Part shown: positions 1 through 10,825 of the stretch, piece after piece | Numbering within the stretch: position 1 is the first letter of the stretch | Layout: every line of letters starts with the position of its first letter | Assembly (NCBI GenBank): GCA_002104905.1 | Contig: MCFE01000304.1 | Location: forward strand, 1 to 64,000 | Source of the DNA: Basidiobolus meristosporus CBS 931.73 | Lineage: Eukaryota; Basidiobolomycota; Basidiobolomycetes; Basidiobolales; Basidiobolaceae | Direction of reading: 5' to 3' | Length of the DNA stretch: 64,000 nucleotides | Notes under the pieces: generated by a model | Database searches by the model: none | What the model was told of the DNA's origin: nothing | The model's input: the letters and a program-made list of their open reading frames with translations, nothing else | Translations under genes and position numbers: made by a program

Positions 1-970
1 GGAGACAAATATTACAGTGGCCTTTGATAGAAACCATTGCTTCACAAAAGGATATCCCTCAACAGCTTTGTTTGCTGAAACCTGTCAAGGAGTGAACTTA
101 CGCCCAATAGACACGGCAAGTGTTACTCCAGAGTCACCGAATACCTCTACTTCAGTATTTATCTTTACCTGACTGCATTAAAAGGATAAATCACATTGCA
201 CTAACCTCATCCAATCATGGTTAGGGTAGTGATAGTATCAGGCCATTAAGCCACATTCCACTCAACATACATCATTTAATAAAGAACGTAGGCCGTTAAT
301 AACCCTCTATTCGCCCCAAAATAGAATGCCTACCTGACACACATGTATATGTATTGTGTCATAATTGCTCTTCGCCTAGATAGAAAGAAGTGTATGTGGC
401 TAAAATTATTAAAACTTTAGCTCACAAAGGTCCGCTAAAAGATCATTCTAGGCAGGTTGTTGTAAGCCTTGAATTCCAATTGATTAAGGCCGCCTTATTG
501 GAGGGCATGTACATGGGAATCGAGCCACCTTGTTCCAGGTATATTTTATTGGTGGTAGTCACAGTCCAATGTTTAAGCATGCATGGGACTATTGATAGAT
601 ATCATCACTCAAGTGGATATGGAGTCTCATTGTTGATTAGTTGTAACCACCCTTCAATATTTTAGATGGTTTTCTATTCTGGAATAATATTATTACGATA
701 CTACGGCAGTATATAGATTGTTTGTGATGCCCAGAGTTAGCTATGAGACATGATTTCCCACACTCAATGAAGCATGGAATACTAATGACCGTGCATATAT
801 TCAAGGTATGAATATTGTGATCGTTAGTTGAGTTTAAGTAACTACGTTCTGACTACTCATGCTCTGGCCAACTCAACTCATTAAGCTTCAAAGTGCATGA
901 AGCAACTCTTTAAATACCAGATGTTCCATGACGGGTCAGCAGTTATCCTCAAGTATTCATCTAAACTGAT
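1..970. other. Upstream stretch with no supportable gene
   Basis: No ATG-initiated reading frame here has protein-like content or plausible splicing. The last ~60 bases hold a TATA-like TTTAAATAC near 910-918, placed to serve the RNase gene that starts at 971. I see no repeat or RNA gene. Confidence 0.4.
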
Positions 971-1517
971 ATGGTAGCCAAAATACTCCTACTCCTTCTG
1001 ATTGCTTCATTAGCCACCATGATATTAGCTGCTCGCCAGGTATGTGGTATGCGAATAAATTGAACATTAACCACCAGTGACAAGTGAAATCTATACGATA
1101 GCCCGTGTATACCGTTAGCGGAGTCTCCATCAAAGCCACTTGTGGAGGTAGGTGAAACTGAATCAACTATGAAGCTATGGAGCCATGATCTAAACGCTCT
1201 TGCCAGGGCAACAATTTGAACGATCCGCCATCCGCAGTGCAGCTCGTGCAGCCCTTAGAAGACATGCCAACAATCAACCGGTATCCAATTACCCCCATGT
1301 TTTCCGGAACAGCGAGCGATTCTCGAAGATCGATCGTCGCTGTAGAAAACCGTATCAGGAGTTTCCGATCATGGAAGACTCAAAGGTTTACCGAGGAGGC
1401 TCCCCCGGAGCCTACCGGGTGGTTATAGGCTCGATTCAGGGAAGACGTGCCAAGTTTTGCGGTCTTATCTACCATCCTTCACGAACTGGGAAATTCGATG
1501 TATGTGACGAGATTTAA
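971..1517 (+). CDS. Secreted guanyl-specific ribonuclease, N1/T1 (F1) family
   Basis: Rebuilt as three exons, 971-1039, 1102-1147 and 1207-1517, with introns of 62 and 59 nt; the total is 426 nt, 141 aa. Residues 1-22 form a hydrophobic signal peptide with a leucine run. The mature part shows the family order: TCGG (Cys37), YPH (Tyr67, His69), EFPI (Glu90), YRGGSPGAYRVV (Arg109) and GLIYHPS (His128). His69, Glu90, Arg109 and His128 match the known catalytic His40/Glu58/Arg77/His92 of RNase T1, so the enzyme looks active. Cys37, 84, 123 and 138 could form two disulfides. The family cleaves single-stranded RNA 3' of guanine and acts outside the cell in nutrition or competition. The first-intron acceptor was chosen because it gives the only open frame into the Cys37 exon. 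Confidence 0.85.
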
Positions 1518-1957
1518 CCTAACTCGGACCATGATAAAGCAGGAGTCCATAAGGACCTTTTATGGCCTCTACTTGCAAATAAACAATCATGTGTACAATT
1601 GAAAGATCGAGGATTCTGCCCATCCAATAACAAGACCTTGGACTTTCCCATTTAATCGAACTCCTGCTAGATATCGGGAAAATAATGATGCGCAATTCCA
1701 TATATATGAAGTGGTGAATTTCTTGTCACACTAATATGTCTGTCAGTAGATTACAGTCCACTAGCGAGCAAATCGAGAAGTTGTTGAAGATTGGCACCTT
1801 GAGAACCATGCTACAACAGGCCAGAAGTCAAGCCGCCCGAGCGCAAAGATGCCGAGGCATTATCAAGAGACCCTGCTCTTCAACCAATCAGAACGTTCCG
1901 ACCAAATAATTCAATGTGATGATCATATTTGTAGTAGCTTTATTTAATAACAATCGC
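1518..1957. other. Intergenic region with one doubtful small ORF
   Basis: An ATG at 1736 opens a 57-codon plus-strand frame ending at 1909. It is rich in Gln, Arg and Ala and could be helical. It has no recognisable family and no clear exon partner upstream, so I do not call it a gene. The rest is AT-rich and contains the 3' side of acyltransferase A. Confidence 0.25.
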
Positions 1958-3364
1958 TTATAATGATAGCAGTAGTGATTGGAACTCAGCCCAGCATTTC
2001 TTGACATCTTCATCTTTATTGACATCGAGGAGGTAACTCAATATCAACTTGCAGCTGTTCTTCCACGTGACTGCGGAAACAATAAACACCGGACCCAGTA
2101 TGCTAGAGGATTGCGTGAAACCAAGCTCATCGACATGGAAGGGAGACTCTGGCAGATCTTTCCAGTCTTGTCGCCCAAGGTTCGAGATCTCCAAACTGCT
2201 TCTGTGGCCATTGTTGTGAGCCGAGGCTACTCTCTCGGCGTGCAAGAGCCCTTGAAAATCGGAAACGTACTCCATCAACCCTATAGTGTGGATGGCCGAC
2301 TCCAAGGATGCGTTCATCTGCTCCTTGAATTGCACCGCCATGGGCCAAAAGTTCTCGATATCTGAGGCCTGTGGTGGTGGATGAGTAGTCACTAGCTCTG
2401 AAACATATACACCAATACTCTCGCGAGGTAACACTGGCTCGCAATACGGCCGGAGATTGATAGGTGTGGCAAACTTCATCGGGTGCTGTGGCTTCAACAC
2501 ATGAGTGGCCAGAATGAACGCAGTTGCAAGTGCCGCATGGACCGTTGTATTGTGCTGTTTACATTTCTGGACAAGTGAGTCAAGTGGGACGGTCATTGTC
2601 AGCAGTTTCGTTGAGTATTGTCTGGGTTTCGCCGAGATTCTCTGAATGGTATCCAGGTCCAATGTTTTGGTACCACTCCAGTACACCTCCTTGGGCCGGA
2701 GAAAGTTGGGTAACAAATATCGAGTAACTGCTTCCCTGAGTAGCATCGTTATAGGGGGTTTGGAATTGGAAAGGATGGTATGAATAGAACTAGATAGCTC
2801 GTCTACTTTAGTGTCGGTATGTGGGTCATAAGGCACAACAATCGGCTTTTGTGATATAGGGAGAGGACCACTCTTTGAGGTTGTGAAGGCGCGTGTAAGA
2901 GTGTGGATAATATTGGAACTGGAGAGACCATCGCCGACTGCGTGATGAACAGTAATCCCAAGTTCGAAAGTGGTGAATTCTGCATCTGCAGCAACAACCC
3001 AAACCCTCCAAGGAGGTTGATCATCTACGAATTTCCTGTTCACTTCACTTTCCAAAGCAAGCTCGACAGAGGTATCCTCCTTCCTCTCATACCAGGAGAA
3101 GTCGATTTTCGATTCGCCTGGAGCCAAGTAACGCACCTTCGCGGCCGGAAAGTCCACGGTGGTTCTTAGATTGAAGTTCGACCAAAAGGTGGCCTCTACT
3201 GCCTCGACTATTCTCCCATATATCAATTCTCTGCTGAGTTTTAGAGTGGAAGACGAGAGCTTTACGAAGGAGGTAACACCGAAATAGAAGTCCTCCAGGT
3301 GACGACTAACTGACCAATTTTCCAATGGTCCAGTCGGGCGTAACACGCAGCCAGTAGTTGACAT
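1958..3364 (-). CDS. AATase-like O-acyltransferase, copy A (intact)
   Basis: Single-exon gene, 468 aa, ATG at 3364. It shows the HHxxxDG active-site signature of the CoA-dependent acyltransferase superfamily (HHAVGDG at residues 140-146). The overall order fits fungal alcohol acetyltransferases (PF07247-like): N-terminal GPLENWSVSRHLEDFY, a central PKEVYWSGTKTLDL, and a C-terminal half with FATPINLRPYCEPVLP. These enzymes transfer an acyl group from acyl-CoA to a hydroxyl or amine acceptor; the acceptor here cannot be read from sequence. There is no signal peptide or membrane segment. It is the most diverged of the intact copies and lies outside the tandem duplication that carries B-E. Confidence 0.8.
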   Translation of the reverse strand: MSTTGCVLRPTGPLENWSVSRHLEDFYFGVTSFVKLSSSTLKLSRELIYGRIVEAVEATFWSNFNLRTTVDFPAAKVRYLAPGESKIDFSWYERKEDTSVELALESEVNRKFVDDQPPWRVWVVAADAEFTTFELGITVHHAVGDGLSSSNIIHTLTRAFTTSKSGPLPISQKPIVVPYDPHTDTKVDELSSSIHTILSNSKPPITMLLREAVTRYLLPNFLRPKEVYWSGTKTLDLDTIQRISAKPRQYSTKLLTMTVPLDSLVQKCKQHNTTVHAALATAFILATHVLKPQHPMKFATPINLRPYCEPVLPRESIGVYVSELVTTHPPPQASDIENFWPMAVQFKEQMNASLESAIHTIGLMEYVSDFQGLLHAERVASAHNNGHRSSLEISNLGRQDWKDLPESPFHVDELGFTQSSSILGPVFIVSAVTWKNSCKLILSYLLDVNKDEDVKKCWAEFQSLLLSL

Positions 3365-3549
3365 TGGGTATGGTGTACAGGATAATGAGTTAGATCGAAG
3401 TTGAAATATCCCGTTTCACGGATTCCCGTGATTATTGATGGTAGATTTCTAAGGCAATGGGTCAATCGTTAGGATAAAAGTATTGACCAGAATGGTATGA
3501 TATCGTTTAATCAGTAAATGCCTAGTAGTTATTCAAAAATAACATTCGC

Positions 3550-4968
3550 TTATAATGATACAAGTATAGTTTGGAACTCAGCCCAGTATTTCTTGACATC
3601 TTCCTCTTCGTTGACATCAAGGAGGTAGCTCAATATCAGTTTACAGTTGCCTTTCCATGTGATTGCTGAAACCGTAAACACTGGGCTCAAGATACCGGAT
3701 GATTGCGTGAAGCCAAGCTCATCGACTTGGAAGGTAGATTCGGGCAGATCTTTCCAGTCTTGTCTCCCGAGGTTCGAGATCTCCAAACTACCTTTGCGCC
3801 CATTGTTATCAGCAAGGGCTACTCTTTCGGAGTGGAAGAACTCCCGAAAGTTGGAAACGTACCCCATCAAACCTATCGTGTACATGGCTGACTCTAAGGA
3901 TGCCGTTATATTCTCCTTGAATTGTACTGTCAAGGGCCAGAAGTTCTCGATATCTGAGGCCTGTGGTGGTGGATGGGTGGTTGATATTTCAGAAATATAT
4001 ACACCGATGCACTCGGGAGGTAACACTGGCTCGCAATACGGCCGGAGATTGATAGGTGTGGCAAACTTCATCGGGTGTTGTGGCTTCAACACATTAGTGG
4101 CCAGAATGAGCGCAGTTGCAAGTGCTGCATAGACTGTCGTGTTGTGCTGCTTACATTTCTGGACAAGTGAGTCAAGTGGGACGGTCATTGTCAGCAGTTT
4201 CGTGGGGTATTGTCTGGGTTTCGCCGAGATTCTCTGAATGGTATCCAGGTCCAATGTTTTGGTGCCACTCCAGTACACCTCTTTGGGCCGAAGAAAGCTG
4301 GGTAACAAGTATCGAGTAACTACTTTCTGGAGTAGTACTGATATGGGTGGTTTGCAGTTGGGGAGGATGGTATGAACAGCTTTAGATAGCTCGGACATCA
4401 TGTTGTCAGTAAGTGGGTCATAGGGAATAGCAATTGGCTCTTGTGAAATAGGAAGGGGTTTCTTCTTAGCGGCCAAGAAGGCGCGTGTAAGAATGTGGAT
4501 AATGTTGATGCTGGAGAGACCATCAGCAACCGCGTGATGAACAGTAATCCCAAGTTCGAAAGTGTTGAATTCCCCATCCGCATCGGCAGCAACTGCCCAA
4601 ACTCTCCAAAGTGGTTGGTCATCGTTCTCCGGGAATTTCTTGTTCACTTCGCTTTCCAAGGCCAGCTCGACAGAGGTGTCCTCACTTCTCTCGTACCAAG
4701 TGAAGTCAACCTTCGCGCTGCCTGGGGACAAGTAGCACATTTTCGCGGCTGGGAAGTCTATGGTGGTTCGTAAGTTGAAGTTCGACCAGAAAGTGGTCTC
4801 CACCGCCTCAACGATTCTCCCATATATCGATTCTCTGCTGAGTTGCAGTGAAGGGGAGGAGAGCTTTACAAAAGAGGCGACACCGTAATAGAAGTCCTCA
4901 AGGTGACGACTAACCGACCAATTTTCCATTGGTCCAGTGGGACGTAACCCAGAATCAGCAGTAGACAT
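3550..4968 (-). CDS. AATase-like O-acyltransferase, copy B (intact)
   Basis: Single exon, 472 aa. The start is the ATG at 4968 (MSTADSGLRPTGP), aligned with the starts of A, C, D and E; the open frame runs further upstream but only from a TTG. The HHAVADG motif is at about residues 144-150. The N-terminal ~150 residues are nearly identical to copy C, whereas the C-terminal half carries variants (PPECIGVYISEISTTHP) shared with broken copy D, so the gene is a mosaic. B is the first gene of tandem unit 1 (B+C). Function as for copy A: acyl-CoA-dependent transfer to an unknown acceptor. Confidence 0.8.
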   Translation of the reverse strand: MSTADSGLRPTGPMENWSVSRHLEDFYYGVASFVKLSSPSLQLSRESIYGRIVEAVETTFWSNFNLRTTIDFPAAKMCYLSPGSAKVDFTWYERSEDTSVELALESEVNKKFPENDDQPLWRVWAVAADADGEFNTFELGITVHHAVADGLSSINIIHILTRAFLAAKKKPLPISQEPIAIPYDPLTDNMMSELSKAVHTILPNCKPPISVLLQKVVTRYLLPSFLRPKEVYWSGTKTLDLDTIQRISAKPRQYPTKLLTMTVPLDSLVQKCKQHNTTVYAALATALILATNVLKPQHPMKFATPINLRPYCEPVLPPECIGVYISEISTTHPPPQASDIENFWPLTVQFKENITASLESAMYTIGLMGYVSNFREFFHSERVALADNNGRKGSLEISNLGRQDWKDLPESTFQVDELGFTQSSGILSPVFTVSAITWKGNCKLILSYLLDVNEEEDVKKYWAEFQTILVSL

Positions 4969-5523
4969 CAGCGTATGTGAATAGAAATATAATGGTTGCC
5001 TGCGAAAGGCTGGTCCATAGCTTAAATAGTGCACGAATGCTAGATGATCCAAGTGACTTGTAACCGCTGTGGGATGTGCACCGAAGTAACGGCTTGGGTT
5101 TCGTGGTACACCACGCGGTTGCCATCTTCATCCTATTGGTGAGCTTCAGGTGGGCTTAGCCCGTTATTCCACTACCCAAGATTAGATTACCTCTGTCCTC
5201 CCATGCAACTGCCAAAAAGATCAGAAGCCAAGTCCATCGATTGGGAAGGATGATTGTGTCACATCTCTGCCGCCATATCCTCCTGGGTTCAAGATTGTCA
5301 ACCGGTTTCTGTGCCCGCTGCTCTGAGCCTGCACTATAAGTGCGTGCGGCCGGAAGTTCTCTCATCCATTTCACTTGCCACAGTGGGCTTCTTGTGTCGA
5401 GGCTTGGCCAGAAGATGATCAAGTATTCCTGGATATTTCCTGAACGGATGATGCTCATGAGTGCTGCTAGAAATCGCCCGTTTATTATCAGATTACTATC
5501 AGCAAATGCACAACGACAATCGC
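4969..5523 (-). promoter_or_regulatory. Intergenic DNA between copies B and C, duplicated at 8756-9309
   Basis: This 555-bp spacer is the 5' region of B and the 3' flank of C. It recurs almost base for base between D and E, including a frame of about 130 codons that stays open in both. That frame has only a TTG start, overlaps the 3' end of the acyltransferase, and resembles nothing I know, so I treat it as non-coding promoter/spacer DNA. A TTTAAG-like element sits near 5020, about 50 bp upstream of the B start codon. Confidence 0.5.
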
Positions 5524-6942
5524 TTATAAGGATGAGAGTATCGATTGGAACTCGGCCCAATATCTTCTGACATCTTCATCTTCGTTGGCATCAAGAAGAT
5601 AACTCAATATCAGCTTACAGCTGTTCTTCCACGTGACTGCCGAAACTGTAAACACTGGTCCCATAATGTTGGCTGACTGTGCGAAGCCAAGCTCATCAAC
5701 ATGGAAGGGAGACTCTGGCAGATCTTTCCAGTCTTGTCGCCCAAGATTCGAGATCTCCAAACTGCCTTTGTGTCCGTTGTTTTGAGCCGAGGCTACTCTC
5801 TCGGTGTGCAAAAACTCTCGAAAGTTGGGAATGTACTCCATCAACCCTATTGTGTAGATGGCTGACTCCAAAGACGCGTTCATCTGCTCCTTGAATTGCA
5901 CCGCCATGGGCCAAAAGTTCTCGATATCTGAGGCCTGTGGTGGTGGGTGAGTAGTCATTAGCTCTGAAACATATACACCAATACTCTCGCGAGGTAACAC
6001 TGGCTCGCAATACGGCCGGAGATTGATAGGTGTGGCAAACTTCATCGGGTGTTGTGGCTTCAACACATGAGTGGCCAGAATGAACGCAGTTGCAAGTGCC
6101 GCATGAACCGTTGTATTGTGCTGCTTGCATTTCTGGACAAGTGAGTCAAGTGGGACGGTCATTGTCAGCAGTTTCGTGGGGTATTGTCTGGGCTTCGCCG
6201 AGATTCTCTGAATGGTATCCAGGTCCAATGTTTTGGTGCCACTCCAGTACACCTCTTTGGGCCGAAGAAATTTCGGTAATAAAAGCTTGGTAGCTGCTTC
6301 CTTGAGTAGTACCGATATGGGTGGTTTGCAGTTGGGGAGGATGGTATGAATAGAACTAGATAGCTCGGTCACTTTGGTATCAGTTTCGGGGTCATAGGGA
6401 ATAGTAATTGGGTCTTGTGAGACGGAAAGGGGTTCCCTCTTACCGGCCAGGAAGGCACGTGTAAGAGTATGGACAATATTGGAACTGGAGAGACCATCAG
6501 CAACCGCGTGATGAACAGTAATCCCAAGTTCGAAAGTGTTGAATTCCCCATCCGCATCGGCAGCAACTGCCCAAACTCTCCAAAGTGGTTGGTCATCGTT
6601 CTCCGGGAATTTCTTGTTCACTTCGCTTTCCAAGGCCAGCTCGACAGAAGTGTCCTCACTTCTCTCGTACCAAGTGAAGTCAACCTTCGCGCTGCCTGGG
6701 GACAAGTAGCACATTTTCGCGGCTGGGAAGTCTATGGTGGTTCGTAAGTTGAAGTTCGACCAGAAAGTGGTCTCCACCGCCTCAACGATTCTCCCATATA
6801 TCGATTCTCTACTGAGTTGCAGTGAAGGGGAGGAGAGCTTTACAAAAGAGGTGACACCGTAATAGAAGTCCTCAAGGTGACGACTAACCGACCAATTTTC
6901 CATTGGTCCAGTGGGACGTAACTCAGAACCGGTAGTGGACAT
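5524..6942 (-). CDS. AATase-like O-acyltransferase, copy C (intact)
   Basis: Single exon, 472 aa, ATG at 6942 (MSTTGSELRPTGP). HHAVADG lies at residues 144-150, with FWSNFNLRTTIDFPAAK upstream and FATPINLRPYCEP downstream, as in A and B. Its first half is almost identical to B, while its second half (PRESIGVYVSEL, MAVQFKEQMNASLES) matches A and broken copy E. A good TATA box (CTATATAAG on the minus strand, plus-strand 988-996 of the 6-kb block) lies 46-54 bp upstream of the ATG. It is the second gene of tandem unit 1; E is its duplicate. Confidence 0.8.
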   Translation of the reverse strand: MSTTGSELRPTGPMENWSVSRHLEDFYYGVTSFVKLSSPSLQLSRESIYGRIVEAVETTFWSNFNLRTTIDFPAAKMCYLSPGSAKVDFTWYERSEDTSVELALESEVNKKFPENDDQPLWRVWAVAADADGEFNTFELGITVHHAVADGLSSSNIVHTLTRAFLAGKREPLSVSQDPITIPYDPETDTKVTELSSSIHTILPNCKPPISVLLKEAATKLLLPKFLRPKEVYWSGTKTLDLDTIQRISAKPRQYPTKLLTMTVPLDSLVQKCKQHNTTVHAALATAFILATHVLKPQHPMKFATPINLRPYCEPVLPRESIGVYVSELMTTHPPPQASDIENFWPMAVQFKEQMNASLESAIYTIGLMEYIPNFREFLHTERVASAQNNGHKGSLEISNLGRQDWKDLPESPFHVDELGFAQSANIMGPVFTVSAVTWKNSCKLILSYLLDANEDEDVRRYWAEFQSILSSL

Positions 6943-6987
6943 CGGAATATGTGAACAGAAGAATGGCAGTGTCAACGAGAATCATGA

Positions 6988-6996
6988 CTTATATAG
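6988..6996 (-). promoter_or_regulatory. TATA box of acyltransferase copy C
   Basis: Minus-strand CTATATAAG about 50 bp upstream of the ATG at 6942. The same box survives upstream of duplicate E near 10779-10787, consistent with a duplicated promoter. Confidence 0.5.
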
Positions 6997-7029
6997 TGTC
7001 TGAATGGGTGAGATTACCGATTGCCGTGC

Positions 7030-7330
7030 AGGTGAGAAGTTACCCAAACAATACATCACGTGGTATAGGAATTCAGGAAATATTGGGCCAATGTATTCTA
7101 TAATGAAGCAAAAGTCTTGACCTCATGGGCATCTAGGAGACAACTCAAAATTAGTTTCCCTTTGCACTTCCACGTAGCTGCCGAAACAACAAACACTTGG
7201 CACGGAACGGTAGTTCCTCTCCGCCAATGGGATACTGAGAACACTCTGGATCACAAATCTTCATTTTAGTCCGATGCAATGAGGATTTTCATTGTAATAT
7301 TTAGCTACTAATATTGAACGATCTCATCAA
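7030..7330 (-). pseudogene. 3'-terminal relic of an acyltransferase copy
   Basis: Bases of about 7075-7200 align in order with the last ~45 codons of the intact copies (the WAEF, SYLLD and VTWK region), but the frame is lost and the rest of the gene is absent. It lies between tandem unit 1 and unit 2, so it marks an older member eroded before or during the duplication. Confidence 0.5.
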
Positions 7331-7337
7331 CTATTGC

Positions 7338-8755
7338 CTAAAGGGATAGAAGTATTGATCGGACCTCAGACCAATATTTCTTGACATCTTCGTCTTCGTT
7401 AACATCAAGCGTATAGCACAAAATTAGCTTACAGCTGCTCCTCCAGGTAATTGTCGAAATGGTGAACACCGGACCCAATACGCTGGATGATTGCGTGAAA
7501 CCAAGCTCATCGACTTGGAAGGTAGACTCTGACAGATCTTTCCAGTCTTGTCTCCCGAGGTTCGAGATCTCTAAACTGGCTTTGCGTCCATTGTTATGAG
7601 CCGAGGACTCTCTCTCGGTATGCAACAACTGCAGAGAGCTGGGGACGTACTCCATTGATCCTATAGTATAGATGGCTTTCCCCAACGCTGCACTTACTTG
7701 CTCCTTGAATTGCGTCGCCATGGGTCAGAAGTTCTCGATATCTGAGGCCTGCGGTGGTAGATGAGTGGTTGATATTTCAGAAATATATACACCGATGCAC
7801 CCGGGAGGTAACACTGGCTCACAATATGGCCGGAGATTGATAGGTGTGGCAAACTTGATTGGGTGTTGTGGCTTCAACACATGAGTGGCCAGAATGAACG
7901 CAGTTGCAAGTGCCGCATGAACCGTTGTATTGTGCTGCTTACATTTCTGAACAAGTGAGTCAAGCGGGACGGTCATTGTCAGCAATTTGGTTGGGTATTG
8001 CTTGGGTTTTGAAGAAATCTTTCGAATGGTATCCAGGTCTAAGGTTTTAGTTCCACTCCAATACACCTCTCTAGGCCGAAGAAAGCTTGGGTACTAAAAG
8101 CTTGGTAGCTGCTTCCTTAAGTAGTACCGATATGGGTGGTTTGCAGTTGTGGAGGATGGTATGAATAGAGCCTAGATAACTCTGTCATCATGTTGGTATC
8201 GGTATGTGAATCGTAAGGGATAACAATTGGCTCTTGTGAGATAGGAAGGGGCTCCCTTTCAGCAGATAAGAAAGCACGTGTAAGAATACGTGTGAGATTG
8301 ACACTGGAGATACCGTCAGCAAATGCATGATGAACAGTAACCCCAAGTTCGAAAGTGCTGAATTCAACATCAGCGGCAACAGCCCAGACTCTCCAAAGTG
8401 GTTGGTCTTCAGCCTCTGGGAATTTCCGATTCACTTCGCTTTCCAAGGCCAGCTCGACTGAGGTGTCCTCACTTCTTTCGTACCAAGTGAAGTCAACCTT
8501 CGCTTTATCTGAAGACAGGTAATGCACTTTCTCAGTTGGAAAGTCTATGGTGGCTCTTAAGTTGAAGTTTGACCAGAAAGTGGTCTCCACCGCCTCGACA
8601 ATTCTCCCATATATCAATTCTCTGCAGAGTTGCAGTGTAGGGGAGGAGAGCTTTACAAAAGAGGTGACACCGTAATAGAAATCTTGATGGTGGCGGCGTA
8701 TCCACCAACGCTCCATTGGTCCAGTGGGACGTAACTCAGAATCGGCAGTGGACAT
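7338..8755 (-). pseudogene. AATase-like O-acyltransferase, copy D (broken)
   Basis: Aligns along its full length with A-C from a start at 8755 (MSTADSELRPTGPMERW) to the normal C-terminus. The active-site region remains (HHAFADG). Three lesions break it: a single-base insertion near 8169-8172 (in the TELSRL region), a second one-base gain near 8090 just before the PREVYWSG block, and a Trp-to-stop change (TGA) at about 7722-7724 in the ENFWPMA motif. It is the first gene of tandem unit 2 and the duplicate position of B. Divergence from B is higher than that of E from C. Confidence 0.75.
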
Positions 8756-9309
8756 CGGCGTATGTGAACAGAAATATAATGGTGCCTGCGAAAGGCTGGA
8801 CCATAGCTTAAATAGTGCACGAATGCTAGGTGACCCAAGTGACTTGTAACCGCTGTGGGATGTGCACCGAAGTAACAGCTTGGGTTTCGTGGTACACCAC
8901 GCGGTTGCCATCTTCATCCTATTGGTGAGCTTCAGGTGGGCTTAGCCCGTTATTCCACTACCCAAGATTGGATTGCCTCTGTCCTCCCATACAACTGCCA
9001 AAAAGATCAGAAGCCAGGTCCATCGATTGGGAAGGATGGTTCTGTCACATCTCTGCCGCCATTTCCTCCTGGGTTCAAGATTGTCAATCGGTTTCTGTGC
9101 CCGCTGCTCTGAGCCTGCACAATGAGTGCGTGCGGCCGGAAGTTCTCTCATCCACTTCACTTGCCACAGTGGGCTTCTTGTGTCGAGGCTTGGCCAGAAG
9201 ATGATCAAGTATTCCTGGATATTTCCTGAACGGATGGTGCTCATGAGTGCTGATAGAAATCGCCCGTTTATTATCAGATTACTATCAGCAAATGCACAAC
9301 GACAGTCGC
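8756..9309 (-). promoter_or_regulatory. Duplicate of the B-C spacer, between copies D and E
   Basis: Nearly identical to 4969-5523, shifted by about 3.79 kb. It carries the same putative promoter and the same meaningless long open frame. Confidence 0.5.
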
Positions 9310-10733
9310 TTATAAGGATGAGAGTATCGATTGAAACTCGGCCCAATATCTCCTGACATCTTCATCTTCGTTGGCATCGAGAAGATAACTCAATATCAGC
9401 TTACAGCTGTTCTTCCACGTGACTGCCGAAACTGTAAACACTGGTCCTGTAATGGCTGACTGACTGCGCAAAGCCAAGCTCATCGACATGGAAGGGAGAC
9501 TCTGGCAGATCTTTCCAGTCTTGTCGCCCAAGATTCGAGATCTCCAAACTGCTTCTGTGTCCGTTGTTGTGAGCCGAGGCTACTCTCTCGGTATGCAAAG
9601 ACTCTCGAAGATTAGGGAATGTACTCCATCAACCCTATTGTGTAGATGGCTGACTCCAAGGAAGCGTTCATCTGCTCCTTGAATTGCACCGCCATGGGCC
9701 AAAAGTTCTCGATATCTGAGGCCTGTGGTGGTGGATGAGTAGTCATTAGCTCTGAAACATATACACCAATACTCTCGCGAGGTAACACTGGCTCGCAATA
9801 CGGCCGGAGATTGATAGGTGTGGCAAACTTCATCGGGTGCTGTGGCTTCAACACATGAGTGGCCAGAATGAACGCAGTTGCAAGTGCCGCATGAACCGTT
9901 GTATTGTGCTGCGTGCATTTCTGGACAAGTGAGTCAAGTGGGACGGTCATTGTCAGCAGTTTCGTGGGGTATTGTCTGGGTTTCGCCGAGATTCTCTGAA
10001 TGGTATCCAGGTCCAATGTTTTGGTGCCACTCCAGTACACCTCTTTGGGCCGAAGAAATTTCGGTAATAAAAGCTTGGTAGCTGCTTCCTTGAGTAGTAC
10101 CGATATGGGTGGTTTGCAGTTGGGGAGGATGGTATGAATAGAACTAGATAGCTCGGTCACTTTGGTATCAGTTTCGGGGTCATAGGGAATAGTAATTGGG
10201 TCTTGTGAGACGGAAAGGGGTTCCCTCTTACCGGCCAGGAAGGCACGTGTAAGAGTATGGACAATATTGGAACTGGAGAGACCATCAGCAACCGCGTGAT
10301 GAACAGTAATCCCAAGTTCGAAAGTGTTGAATTCCCCATCCGCATCGGCAGCAACTGCCCAAACTCTCCAAAGCGGTTGGTCATCGTTCTCCGGGAATTT
10401 CTTGTTCACTTCGCTTTCCAAGGCCAGCTCGACAGAAGTGTCCTCACTTCTCTCGTACCAAGTGAAGTCAACCTTCGCGCTGCCCTGGGGACAAGTAGCA
10501 CATTTTCGCGGCTGGGAAGTCTATGGTGGTTCGTAAGTTGAAGTTCGACCAGAAAGTGGTCTCCACCGCCTCAACGATTCTCCCATATATCGATTCTCTG
10601 CTGAGTTGCAGTGTAAGGGGAGGAGAGCTTTACAAAAGAGGTGACACCGTAATAGAAGTCCGCAAGGTGACGAATAACTGACCCCCACTCCAAACGATCC
10701 AGTAGGACGTAACTCAGAACCGGTAGTGGACAT
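9310..10733 (-). pseudogene. AATase-like O-acyltransferase, copy E (broken duplicate of C)
   Basis: Starts at 10733 (MSTTGSELRPTG) and is very close to copy C over most of its length, but has several frame-breaking differences. These are a changed segment near 10680-10700 replacing the PMENWSVSRHLEDFY region, a base gain near 10614, one near 10484 (an extra C in the PGSAK region), and changes near 9612 and 9450. The middle portion (10421-9612) remains open with HHAVADG. It is most likely a recently lost gene, unless some of these changes are assembly errors in a near-identical repeat. Confidence 0.75.
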
Positions 10734-10825
10734 CGGAATATGTGAACAGAAGAATGGCAGTGTCAACGAGAATCATGACTTATATAGTGCCTGAAAGGGC
10801 GCGATTATTGATTGTCGTGCAGGTG

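Noticed and set aside
5156-5560. 134-codon open frame between acyltransferase copies, also present at 8942-9346
   Set aside because: It starts only with TTG, overlaps the acyltransferase 3' end antisense-free but in another frame, and matches no family. It is open in both places because the DNA was duplicated recently, which is not evidence of coding.
5696-6130. Minus-strand second-frame ORFs over the acyltransferases, and similar ones in every copy
   Set aside because: Shadows of the real frame, repeated because the genes are repeated.
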